Below, in pieces: positions 1-5,416 of a stretch of 5,444 nt of DNA. A model generated the notes under the pieces. That model was not told the DNA's origin. It saw only the letters and a list, made by a program, of their open reading frames with translations, and did not search any database. Source of the stretch: Dialister sp. (lineage in GTDB: Bacteria; Bacillota; Negativicutes; Veillonellales; Dialisteraceae). A program made the translations under genes and the position numbers. Numbering within the stretch: the first letter of the stretch is position 1; each line of letters opens with the position of its first letter. Where the stretch lies: NCBI GenBank assembly GCA_022722495.1, contig JAIJLI010000166.1, positions 1 through 5,444 on the forward strand. The letters are read 5' to 3'.

Positions 1-159
1 CTGCCGAAGGAGTAACACTATCAGGCGTTCAGTAAGAACACGAAACTGTGTACGGACACGACTCTGGAGAAGCTCGCTGAAAAGATGCGAGGGCCGAAGG
101 TGTTAAAGGATTTCACCCGTAGAAATCCTGAATCTCTCAGGCAAAAGGACAGGGCTGGC
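1..159 (+). promoter_or_regulatory. Tandem glycine riboswitch 1 (aptamer I cut by left edge) upstream of AGCS gene 1
   Basis: Two glycine aptamers lie in series, as in the classic tandem form. Aptamer I enters at its conserved CCGAAGG core (4-10), followed by CAGGC (22-26) and GGACA (54-58); its 5' part lies outside the window. Aptamer II is complete. Its weak P1 is CTCT (62-65) with AGGG (151-154), P2 is GAGA with TCTC, and P3 is CTCGC (73-77) with GCGAG (87-91). A second CCGAAGG core is at 94-100. A perfect 7-bp hairpin joins GGATTTC (108-114) to GAAATCC (122-128), and the hallmark TCTCAGGCAAAAGGAC ends at 150. It is the leader of the AGCS gene starting at 294 and closely matches the leader at 3570-3745. 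Recognition rests on conserved cores and helices read by eye, not on a covariance-model score. Confidence 0.94.
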
Positions 160-205
160 ACTTGGGTAACTCCCTTGTTTTCATGAACCATGAAATCGCC
201 AGCTT
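152..205 (+). promoter_or_regulatory. Candidate antiterminator of glycine riboswitch 1
   Basis: GGGCTGGC (152-159) can pair with GCCAGCTT (198-205), giving six Watson-Crick pairs plus two G-U. The 5' strand shares 152-154 with the P1 3' strand of aptamer II, and the 3' strand lies inside the 5' arm of the terminator. The three helices (P1, antiterminator, terminator) therefore cannot all form. Between the strands a 7-bp hairpin, TTTCATG (179-185) with CATGAAA (189-195) and an AAC loop, would bring the antiterminator arms together. The same design recurs in the second riboswitch. The implied logic is that glycine stabilises P1, frees the terminator arm and stops transcription. This is read from complementarity and has not been folded by computation. 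Confidence 0.65.
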
Positions 206-245
206 CAGTCTTCTTCGAACATAAGACTGAGTGCGGCGATTTTTT
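193..245 (+). terminator. Intrinsic terminator of glycine riboswitch 1
   Basis: Two 20-nt arms (193-212 and 223-242) pair around a 10-nt loop. The outer helix is AAATCGCC with GGCGATTT and the inner helix is CAGTCTT with AAGACTG. They are separated by a short, mostly mismatched internal loop. A run of six T follows at 240-245. It lies between the aptamers and the AGCS start codon, so it is a regulated attenuator. Confidence 0.92.
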
Positions 246-293
246 GTTTCTTATCATAATAAGAACAGTTACGGGAACAAGGGGGATTTTACA

Positions 294-1745
294 ATGGATA
301 TGGTGCAAATCAATCAACTTGTCGGTGAGCTTGATAGCTTCGTATGGGGGCCTGTCATGCTGTGTCTTCTGGTCGGTACGGGTGTCTACATGACACTGAA
401 GCTGCGTTTCCTGACATGGAGAAATCTGCCATACGCATTAAAAACGATTTTTTCGAAGAAGTCTCGCACGACCCAGGTCGGGAGCGGTGACGTCTCTCCT
501 TTCTCTGCGCTGATGACGGCACTTGCTGCGACCATCGGTACAGGTAATATCGTCGGTGTCGCGACGGCGATGTTCGCCGGCGGCCCGGGCGCTCTGGTCT
601 GGATGTGGATCTCCGCATGCTTCGGCCTTACGACCAAGTTCTCTGAATGTATGCTCGGCTTCAAGTTCCGTGAAGTGAATGCCAAGGGTGAAATGAAGGG
701 CGGCCCGATGTTCACCATGAAGAACGGCTTCAAGAACAAAAAAGCCGGCCTCTTCCTGGGTACTGCTTTCGCTCTCTTCGCTGTCCTTGCTTCCTTCGGT
801 ATCGGCAACATGACGCAGGCGAATTCGATCTCCACCGCGATCAACACCACCTTCGGCGTATCGAATGAGATCGTGGGCGCAGTCCTGACTGTCATGACCC
901 TCGCTGTCATCGTCGGCGGTATCTCTTCGATCTCCAAGGTCTCTTCCGTCGTCGTTCCCGGCATGGCTGTCTTCTACATCCTGGCTGGCCTTTCCTGCAT
1001 CATTCTTAACATCGAAAACATTCCGCATGGTCTCTACCTCATCGTGATGATGGCTTTCGATCCTACGGCTGTCGAAGGCGGCGTCGTTGGTACCATCACT
1101 GTTTCCGTCATGAATGCGATGCGTTATGGCGTAGCGCGCGGCTGCTTCTCCAATGAAGCCGGCCTTGGCTCGGCAGCGATTTCCGCTGCAGCCTCCACCA
1201 CGGATCATCCGGCAAGACAGGGCTACATCTCCATGACCGGTACCTTCATCGATACCATCGTAGTCTGCTCCATCACCGGTCTTACCATCGCATCCTCCGG
1301 CGTGCTCGGCATGGTCGGTGCGGATGGCAAGCCGCTCACCGGCGTAGCACTCACCATGGCAGCATTCTCTTCCAATATCGGCGTCATTGGTTCTTACATC
1401 GTTTCCATCGGTATCATCCTCTTTGCTTACTCCACCATCCTCGGTTGGGAATACAATGGTGAAAAGGCTTGGGAATATCTCTTCGGTACCCATAAGTACA
1501 ACATCATTTACCGCGTTGTCTTCTCTCTGGTGGTTTACGTCGGTGCGACCCAGACCCTCGATCTAGTTTGGAACCTCTCCGATATCGCGAATGCCCTCAT
1601 GGCGATCCCGAACCTGATCTCCATCCTCGTCCTGGCTCCGGTCATCAAAGAAGAAGTCTTCTCCTTCCAGGCTGTGATCGAAAAGGAAAAGGCAGCGGCT
1701 CGCAAGGAAGCTCTTGCAGAAGCAGAAGAAGCACAGAAGATCTGA
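294..1745 (+). CDS. Alanine/glycine:cation symporter family (AGCS) protein, copy 1
   Basis: This is an inner-membrane carrier that should import alanine and/or glycine with Na+ (possibly H+). The start at 294 gives 483 residues, usual for the family. It follows a purine-rich site (AAGGGGGA, 279-286) at 7-nt spacing. An in-frame ATG at 231 lies inside the terminator hairpin and is rejected. Family marks in order are: WGP near residue 18; GTGNIVG (82-88), the unwound first core helix of the LeuT-like fold; GGPGALVWMWISACFG (96-111), a near match to the sodium:alanine symporter signature; GNMTQANSI (171-179); SNEAGLGS (286-293); MTGTFIDTI (314-322); and a C-terminal MAIPNL segment. About 11 hydrophobic segments are visible. 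The tail (from about 452) is charged, rich in Ala and Glu, and probably helical. The tandem glycine riboswitch upstream supports glycine as a substrate or signal. It is paralogous to the gene at 3873, with roughly half of positions identical by eye. Exact substrate and ion are inferred. Confidence 0.96.
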   Translation: MDMVQINQLVGELDSFVWGPVMLCLLVGTGVYMTLKLRFLTWRNLPYALKTIFSKKSRTTQVGSGDVSPFSALMTALAATIGTGNIVGVATAMFAGGPGALVWMWISACFGLTTKFSECMLGFKFREVNAKGEMKGGPMFTMKNGFKNKKAGLFLGTAFALFAVLASFGIGNMTQANSISTAINTTFGVSNEIVGAVLTVMTLAVIVGGISSISKVSSVVVPGMAVFYILAGLSCIILNIENIPHGLYLIVMMAFDPTAVEGGVVGTITVSVMNAMRYGVARGCFSNEAGLGSAAISAAASTTDHPARQGYISMTGTFIDTIVVCSITGLTIASSGVLGMVGADGKPLTGVALTMAAFSSNIGVIGSYIVSIGIILFAYSTILGWEYNGEKAWEYLFGTHKYNIIYRVVFSLVVYVGATQTLDLVWNLSDIANALMAIPNLISILVLAPVIKEEVFSFQAVIEKEKAAARKEALAEAEEAQKI

Positions 1746-1797
1746 TGCTTATATATAAGGTATAAAATAAATATAGTGAAATCCCTTAGGAATGAGC

Positions 1798-1829
1798 GAG
1801 CAGCTGCTGTGAGGCGGCTGCTCCTTTTT
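1798..1829 (+). terminator. Intrinsic terminator after AGCS gene 1
   Basis: GAGCAGCTG (1798-1806) pairs with CGGCTGCTC (1815-1823), nine pairs including one G-U, around an 8-nt loop. CTTTTT (1824-1829) follows. It lies 52 bases after the stop codon of AGCS gene 1 and should make that gene monocistronic. Confidence 0.88.
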
Positions 1830-2165
1830 GATGGAGTCCTTTCCAAGGAGCGGATCAGGGGTTGCAGGAAGAGGATGAGGGGCCTTGGATAAAAGAAAGC
1901 GTGAGATCTCTAGCGGCTTCTCGGTGCTTCTTTTGCGAGGGGGATGGAGGCATGCCGGTCCCGGTCACTCCCCCTGAGGCGAGATAAGCGTACACACCAA
2001 CTGTTGCGAGCGTATACATCAATAAATAAATGATTATAAAAAATGAAAAATATAGAAAAATCGCAAAAATTATATAATGTAAAACATAAGAGAGTAAAAT
2101 CATATAATTTATTAAACATCGGATTGCAAATTACATGAAAATGTATAGATGATTTCACAAATCTA
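1830..2165. other. Non-coding stretch: GC-rich hairpin part, then AT-rich part
   Basis: I see no credible gene here. Short minus-strand frames exist but lack ribosome binding sites, and their hydrophobic look follows from the AT-rich DNA. The first part (to about 1985) is GC-rich and holds inverted repeats: TCCTT/AAGGA (1837-1841 with 1845-1849), an imperfect hairpin at 1891-1934, and AGGGGGA/TCCCCCT (1938-1944 with 1969-1975). The second part (about 2000-2165) is strongly AT-rich with A-tracts and leads into the DAACS promoter. It could supply upstream promoter activation or host a regulator, but no known operator was recognised. Confidence 0.6.
1891..1934. repeat. Imperfect inverted repeat with A-rich and T-rich arms
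   Basis: AAAAGAAAGC (1891-1900) mirrors GCTTCTTTT (1926-1934) with one bulged A. Inside, GAGA (1903-1906) can pair with TCTC (1919-1922). A-rich 5' and T-rich 3' arms are typical of bidirectional intrinsic terminators, so this may be a back-up terminator. The stem is interrupted, so the call is tentative. Confidence 0.4.
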
Positions 2166-2195
2166 TTGGTCATTCAGCATGAGTTCGCCTATAAT
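2166..2195 (+). promoter_or_regulatory. Predicted sigma-70-type promoter of the DAACS gene
   Basis: A perfect -10 box, TATAAT (2190-2195), lies 18 bases after a partial -35 box, TTGGTC (2166-2171). Transcription would start near 2202, giving a leader of about 65 nt before the ATG at 2267. The AT-rich DNA just upstream could act as an UP-type element. The leader shows no riboswitch. Confidence 0.65.
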
Positions 2196-2254
2196 GTAGT
2201 CATTGATTTTAATAGGTCAGGGCAATGGCGTCCATGGGGCAGCCGCTCTGGTGC

Positions 2255-2260
2255 AGGAGG
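2255..2260 (+). promoter_or_regulatory. Ribosome binding site deciding the DAACS start
   Basis: AGGAGG lies 6 nt before the ATG at 2267. It selects this start over an in-frame ATG at 2225, which has no such site and would add 14 residues unlike the family's N-terminus. Confidence 0.9.
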
Positions 2261-2266
2261 GAAGAA

Positions 2267-3472
2267 ATGAATCTGTCTATTCAAATTTTCCTGTCATTGG
2301 TCTTATCCGTGGTGGTAGGACTGATGCTGGGAGAGGGTGCGGCGGCTCCGGTCAAGATGTGGATCGCGCCGATCGGCACCATGTTTATCAATCTCATCAA
2401 AATGATGATCGTTCCGGTGGTCTTCTGTTCTCTCATCGTGGGCATGACATCCATGGGGGATATGAAGAAGCTGGGACGCATCGGGGTGAAGACACTCGTC
2501 ATTTACATGGTGACGACAGCGATCGCGATCGTGATCGGCTTTGCCGTCGCTATGGCGATCGAGCCGGGCATCGGTATGGCTCTGCCGACGGCAGAAGCAC
2601 CAAAGGTGAAGGAAGCGCCGTCGATCATGCAGGTCTTTGTCGCAATGATCCCGTCGAATCCGATCGCTTCCATGGCGAAGGCGGACATCCTTCCGATCAT
2701 TATCTTTGCGCTCTTCACCGGGGCCGGTATCATTTCCGTCGGCGGAAAGCGTGCGGAGATCCTGATCTCCTTCTTCGATGCGATGGCTGAGGTATGCTAC
2801 AAGATCATCGCCATGATCATGCGTCTTGCACCGATCGGCGTCTTCTGCCTGTTGCTTCCGGTCGTCGTCATGAATGGCCCGAAAGTGCTGCTTCCGCTCT
2901 TATCAGTCATCCTCTGTATGGCGATTGGCTGCTGCATCCATGCTGTCGGCGTATACTCGATGCTTGCCGGTGTCTCTGCACACATGAGCCCGCTCACATT
3001 CTTCCGCGGCATGTCGGAAGCTATGGCGATCGGCTTCACCACCTGCTCTTCTGCCGGTACGCTTCCTGTCAATATGAGAAATGTCCAGACGAAGCTGGGG
3101 GTCAAGAGAGATATCGCTTCTTTCGTCCTTCCGCTGGGCGCGACCATCAATATGGACGGGACGGCTCTTTACATGGGCGTTTGTTCCATTTTCATCGCGA
3201 ATGTCTTCGGTATCCCGCTGACCTTTGATCAGATGTTGATGATCGTCCTGACCGGGACACTGGCTTCCATCGGTACCGCAGGCGTACCGGGCGCCGGCCT
3301 CATCATGCTGGCGATGGTCCTGCAGTCTGTCGGTCTGCCGCTCGAAGGGCTGGCACTGGTAGCCGGCATCGATCGTGTGCTCGACATGTTCCGTACCTGC
3401 CTCAATATCACTGGCGACGCAGCGGTCGCTGTGGCTGTCAATGCGACAGAGAAGGATGCGGAAATGGAATAA
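2267..3472 (+). CDS. Dicarboxylate/amino acid:cation symporter (DAACS, GltP/GltPh-like)
   Basis: This 401-residue inner-membrane carrier belongs to the sodium:dicarboxylate symporter family, trimeric elevator transporters that import glutamate, aspartate or C4-dicarboxylates with Na+ or H+. Length is near the short end of the family. Visible hallmarks are: hairpin HP1, CSSAGTLP (260-267); TM7, NMDGT (295-299); HP2, GTAGVPGAG (336-344); and TM8, with D369, D373, R376, T377, N380 and D384 in the pattern DxxxDMxRTxxNxTGD. Against archaeal GltPh these match D390, D394, R397, T398, N401 and D405. The arginine at the R397 position binds the side-chain carboxylate, so an acidic amino acid or dicarboxylate is more likely than serine/threonine or neutral substrates. 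The residue matching GltPh R276 in HP1 is a cysteine here (C260). It has its own promoter and RBS and is probably transcribed alone. Glutamate, aspartate and succinate-type substrates cannot be told apart from sequence. Confidence 0.95.
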   Translation: MNLSIQIFLSLVLSVVVGLMLGEGAAAPVKMWIAPIGTMFINLIKMMIVPVVFCSLIVGMTSMGDMKKLGRIGVKTLVIYMVTTAIAIVIGFAVAMAIEPGIGMALPTAEAPKVKEAPSIMQVFVAMIPSNPIASMAKADILPIIIFALFTGAGIISVGGKRAEILISFFDAMAEVCYKIIAMIMRLAPIGVFCLLLPVVVMNGPKVLLPLLSVILCMAIGCCIHAVGVYSMLAGVSAHMSPLTFFRGMSEAMAIGFTTCSSAGTLPVNMRNVQTKLGVKRDIASFVLPLGATINMDGTALYMGVCSIFIANVFGIPLTFDQMLMIVLTGTLASIGTAGVPGAGLIMLAMVLQSVGLPLEGLALVAGIDRVLDMFRTCLNITGDAAVAVAVNATEKDAEME

Positions 3473-3481
3473 GCCGCCAAA

Positions 3482-3512
3482 TGCGGAATGGTGCATCTCA
3501 TCCGCAGATTTT
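3482..3512 (+). terminator. Weak candidate terminator after the DAACS gene
   Basis: TGCGGA (3482-3487) pairs with TCCGCA (3501-3506) around a 13-nt loop, followed by GATTTT. The stem is only 6 bp and the T run is short, so termination would be partial. Read-through would enter riboswitch 2, whose terminator lies 255 bases further on. Confidence 0.4.
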
Positions 3513-3530
3513 ACGATCAAACGCTTCATA

Positions 3531-3562
3531 TTTCCAAATAACAAGCATAACAACTCTATACT
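3531..3562 (+). promoter_or_regulatory. Probable promoter of riboswitch 2 and AGCS gene 2
   Basis: TATACT (3557-3562) is a good -10 box. The best -35 candidate, TTTCCA (3531-3536), is poor and 20 bases away. The position is persuasive: transcription from about 3569 would begin just before the first helix of aptamer I (3576), leaving a short leader as expected for a tandem glycine riboswitch. Confidence 0.5.
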
Positions 3563-3569
3563 GACTTGG

Positions 3570-3745
3570 ATGATCCATGGGGAAAAAGACCGAGGGCAAT
3601 GCCCGAGGCTGCCGAAGGAGTAACACTATCAGGCGTTCAGTGAACACGAAACTCCATGAGGACAGATCTCTGGAGATCTCTTCAATGAGAGCCGAAGGGG
3701 CATAGGCGGAAACGCTGTAATCTCTCAGGCCAAAGGACAGAGCCG
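3570..3745 (+). promoter_or_regulatory. Tandem glycine riboswitch 2 (complete) upstream of AGCS gene 2
   Basis: Both aptamers are present. Aptamer I has P1 CATGGGG (3576-3582) with CTCCATG (3652-3658), seven pairs with one G-U. A GGGC/GCCC hairpin (3594-3597 with 3601-3604) and the cores CCGAAGG (3612-3618) and CAGGC (3630-3634) follow. GGACA (3659-3663) and a short linker lead to aptamer II. That has P1 CTCT (3668-3671) with AGAG (3739-3742), P2 GAGA with TCTC, and P3 TCTC (3677-3680) with GAGA (3687-3690). Its core is CCGAAGG (3692-3698), its hairpin GCG-GAAA-CGC, and its hallmark TCTCAGGCCAAAGGAC ends at 3738. The leader before 3576 and the linker could form the kink-turn known in tandem glycine riboswitches; I could not verify that. 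The 33 bases at 3609-3641 are identical to window positions 1-33. It controls the AGCS gene at 3873. Confidence 0.95.
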
Positions 3746-3778
3746 ATTTCATGAGGAAAGCTCATGAAGCCGGTTCTG
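3738..3778 (+). promoter_or_regulatory. Candidate antiterminator of glycine riboswitch 2
   Basis: CAGAGCCG (3738-3745) can pair with CGGTTCTG (3771-3778), eight pairs including one G-U. The 5' strand contains the whole P1 3' strand of aptamer II (3739-3742), and the 3' strand lies within the terminator's 5' arm. A perfect 8-bp hairpin, TTCATGAG (3748-3755) with CTCATGAA (3761-3768) and a GAAAG loop, lies between the arms. This is the same plan as riboswitch 1 with different sequence, which supports function. Glycine binding should favour P1 and hence termination. Confidence 0.7.
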
Positions 3779-3807
3779 TTTTTATTTTATACAGGACCGG
3801 CTTTTTT
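3767..3807 (+). terminator. Intrinsic terminator of glycine riboswitch 2
   Basis: AAGCCGGTTCTG (3767-3778) pairs with CAGGACCGGCTT (3792-3803), twelve pairs with one G-U. The loop is AT-rich and 13 nt long. Six T follow at 3802-3807, overlapping the end of the stem. It ends 65 bases before the AGCS start codon and is the regulated stop point of the riboswitch. Confidence 0.93.
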
Positions 3808-3859
3808 AGGTTCACAGGCGACCCTTGGGGCGCTCACTCTTTTCAGAGAAAGGGAAAAT

Positions 3860-3865
3860 AGGAGG
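3860..3865 (+). promoter_or_regulatory. Ribosome binding site of AGCS gene 2
   Basis: AGGAGG lies 4 nt before the ATG at 3870 and 7 nt before the adjacent in-frame ATG at 3873. The spacing favours 3873, though either could be used and the difference is one methionine. It excludes the in-frame ATG at 3825. Confidence 0.85.
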
Positions 3866-3872
3866 AAACATG

Positions 3873-5264
3873 ATGACAGATATTTTGAACCAGATCGACG
3901 GGCTCGTGTGGGGACCATGGCTTCTGGTGCTTCTTGTTGGCACCGGGGTACTTTTGACCTGCCGGCTCTCGCTCCTGCAGGTACTGAAACTGCCGCGCGC
4001 ACTGAAGCTGATCTTCTTTGCGAGAAACAAGGGCGATGGCGATATCGACAGCTTCAAGGCGCTCTGCACGGCACTCGCTGCGACGGTCGGTACGGGAAAC
4101 ATCGTCGGCGTAGCGACGGCGATCAAGCTCGGTGGCCCGGGCGCGCTCTTCTGGATGTGGCTTGCCGCTTTCTTCGGCATGGCGACCAAGTATGCGGAAG
4201 GGTGCCTCGCGGTCAAGTACAGAGGAGTGGATGACCAGGGCAATATTGCCGGCGGCCCGATGTACTATATCGAAATGGGTCTTGGCAAGAAATGGAAGCC
4301 TCTCGCTGTCGCTTTCGCCATTTTCGGCATCATGACGGCCATGCTTGGCAGTGGTACGACCACGCAGATGAATGCGATCACGGCTTCCGTGCAGGCAGGG
4401 TTCGGGGTCTCCACCTACATCACCTGTGCCGTCATCACGGTCCTTGTCGCGATCATCACCTTTGGCGGCTTGAAATCGATCTCCAAGACAGCCTCCAAGA
4501 TCGTTCCGGCGATGGCAGTCGTTTATTTCATCGTCACTGTGATCTTCCTCGGTCTCAATGCGGGTGAACTGCCGCATGCGATCGCTCTCGTCATCGACGG
4601 AGCCTTCAATGGTACCGCAGCGGCCGGCGGCTTCGCAGGCGCCGGCGTCATGCTCGTCCTTCGAAGCGGTATCGCCCGCGGCCTGTACTCGAATGAGTCC
4701 GGTCTCGGCTCTGCGCCGATCGTAGCGGCGGCAGCAAAGACCAAGTGGCCGGCCGAGCAGGGACTGATCTCTATGACAGGCACCTTCATCGATACCATCA
4801 TCATCTGCACCATGACCGGCCTCACCATCATCGTGTCCGGCCAGTGGCTGGGAGAGCTCAATGGCGCCGAGCTCACGCAGGCGGCTTTTGCGACGACCTA
4901 TGGCGCTCTCGCTCCCTTCCTTCTGACGATCTCCTTAACGCTCTTTGCTTTCACCACCATCATTGGCTGGAACTACTATGGGGAACGCTGCTGGGAATAC
5001 CTCTTCGGCACGAAGACCATCCCTGTGTATCGCGTGTGCTACATCGTCGTGCTGGCTTCCGCAGTCTTCTTGAAGCTGGAAGCCATCTGGGCGCTGGCCG
5101 ATATCGTAAACGGCCTCATGGCCATTCCAAACCTCATCGCCCTTCTCGGGCTTTCGGGCGTCATCGTTTCTGAGACGAAGAAATACTTCGGACATCTTGA
5201 AATCCGCGATGCCAGACTCGCGGCGTATAAGGAACGCCGCATCGGGAAAAAGGCAGAAGTATAA
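3873..5264 (+). CDS. Alanine/glycine:cation symporter family (AGCS) protein, copy 2
   Basis: This second AGCS inner-membrane carrier has 463 residues (464 if translation starts at 3870). It should import alanine and/or glycine with a cation. Visible marks are: an N-terminal VWGP; GTGNIVG (73-79); GGPGALFWMWLAAFFG (87-102), a full match to the sodium:alanine symporter signature; SNESGLGS (273-280); SMTGTFIDTI; WEYLFGT; and MAIPNL near the end. About 11 hydrophobic segments are visible. In the segment where copy 1 has the family-typical GNMTQANSI, this protein has GTTTQMNAI (161-169), so transport properties may differ. Its C-terminal tail is basic, whereas that of copy 1 is acidic. Its own tandem glycine riboswitch and terminator make it an independent unit from the DAACS gene. 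Family assignment is secure; substrate preference is inferred from the riboswitch and family. Confidence 0.96.
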   Translation: MTDILNQIDGLVWGPWLLVLLVGTGVLLTCRLSLLQVLKLPRALKLIFFARNKGDGDIDSFKALCTALAATVGTGNIVGVATAIKLGGPGALFWMWLAAFFGMATKYAEGCLAVKYRGVDDQGNIAGGPMYYIEMGLGKKWKPLAVAFAIFGIMTAMLGSGTTTQMNAITASVQAGFGVSTYITCAVITVLVAIITFGGLKSISKTASKIVPAMAVVYFIVTVIFLGLNAGELPHAIALVIDGAFNGTAAAGGFAGAGVMLVLRSGIARGLYSNESGLGSAPIVAAAAKTKWPAEQGLISMTGTFIDTIIICTMTGLTIIVSGQWLGELNGAELTQAAFATTYGALAPFLLTISLTLFAFTTIIGWNYYGERCWEYLFGTKTIPVYRVCYIVVLASAVFLKLEAIWALADIVNGLMAIPNLIALLGLSGVIVSETKKYFGHLEIRDARLAAYKERRIGKKAEV

Positions 5265-5270
5265 TGGGGA

Positions 5271-5305
5271 AAAGATCCCGTCGGAGTCACTCCGGCGGGA
5301 TCTTT
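5271..5305 (+). terminator. Intrinsic terminator after AGCS gene 2
   Basis: AAAGATCCCG (5271-5280) pairs with CGGGATCTTT (5296-5305). The stem continues through one T-G pair and CGGAG/CTCCG around a TCA loop, 16 pairs in all. The hairpin starts 6 bases after the stop codon. The T run is short (TCTTTGTATT), but the stem is very strong. The A-rich 5' flank would serve as a T run on the other strand, so it may work in both directions. Confidence 0.85.
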
Positions 5306-5317
5306 GTATTGAGGGGA

Positions 5318-5335
5318 AGGGTTCAGGGTTCAGGG
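5318..5335. repeat. Short heptamer tandem repeat AGGGTTC
   Basis: AGGGTTC occurs twice in tandem, followed by AGGG, about 2.6 units with no mismatch. It lies in the gene-free tail just after the last terminator. The function is unknown. Confidence 0.7.
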
Positions 5336-5388
5336 CTAGCCTGTGGGCGTGCGGCCCCTTGACTGGGAATGAAAGCTTTGCTTGAATG

Positions 5389-5416
5389 AGAAATTAGAAA
5401 TGAGAAATGCGAAATG
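5389..5416. repeat. Heptamer tandem repeat AGAAATG, four units
   Basis: Four consecutive 7-bp units read AGAAATT, AGAAATG, AGAAATG and CGAAATG. A more degenerate unit (TTGAATG, 5382-5388) may precede them. The unit differs in sequence from the nearby AGGGTTC repeat but has the same length. The surrounding 5306-5444 region holds no recognisable gene. Confidence 0.75.

Noticed and set aside
21..317. A minus-strand 98-codon frame across the first leader
   Set aside because: It runs antisense through riboswitch 1 and its terminator, whose RNA structure explains the conservation.
438..1493. A 351-codon open frame on the minus strand inside AGCS gene 1
   Set aside because: It lies antisense to a clear AGCS gene. 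Its product is a low-complexity run of charged residues with no family marks, and it has no ribosome binding site. It is a shadow of biased codon use.
2073..2078. A second TATAAT box in the AT-rich region
   Set aside because: No -35 box lies at a suitable distance, and the region is so AT-rich that chance matches are expected. The box at 2190 is better placed.
2067..2110. A perfect 9-base inverted repeat, AAATTATAT with ATATAATTT
   Set aside because: Only A and T are involved in very AT-rich DNA with a 26-base gap, so chance is likely.
2132..2145. TACAT-GAAA-ATGTA hairpin as an operator for the DAACS promoter
   Set aside because: It has a short AT-rich stem, lies about 20 bases upstream of the -35 box, and matches no operator I know. 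It is kept only as a remote possibility.
1855..2173. Two minus-strand small frames, one encoding a hydrophobic N-terminus that looks like a membrane peptide
   Set aside because: Neither has a Shine-Dalgarno site. The Phe/Ile/Tyr-rich stretch is what AT-rich DNA gives in any frame, and the rest is not protein-like.
2203..2790. A 195-codon + strand frame overlapping the DAACS gene
   Set aside because: It overlaps the gene in another frame, and the protein is rich in Gly, Arg, His and Asp without motifs. The DAACS frame carries all conserved residues.
3843..4577. A 244-codon minus-strand frame opposite AGCS gene 2
   Set aside because: It is antisense to a conserved gene, has an Arg/Asp/His-rich composition and shows no recognisable domain.
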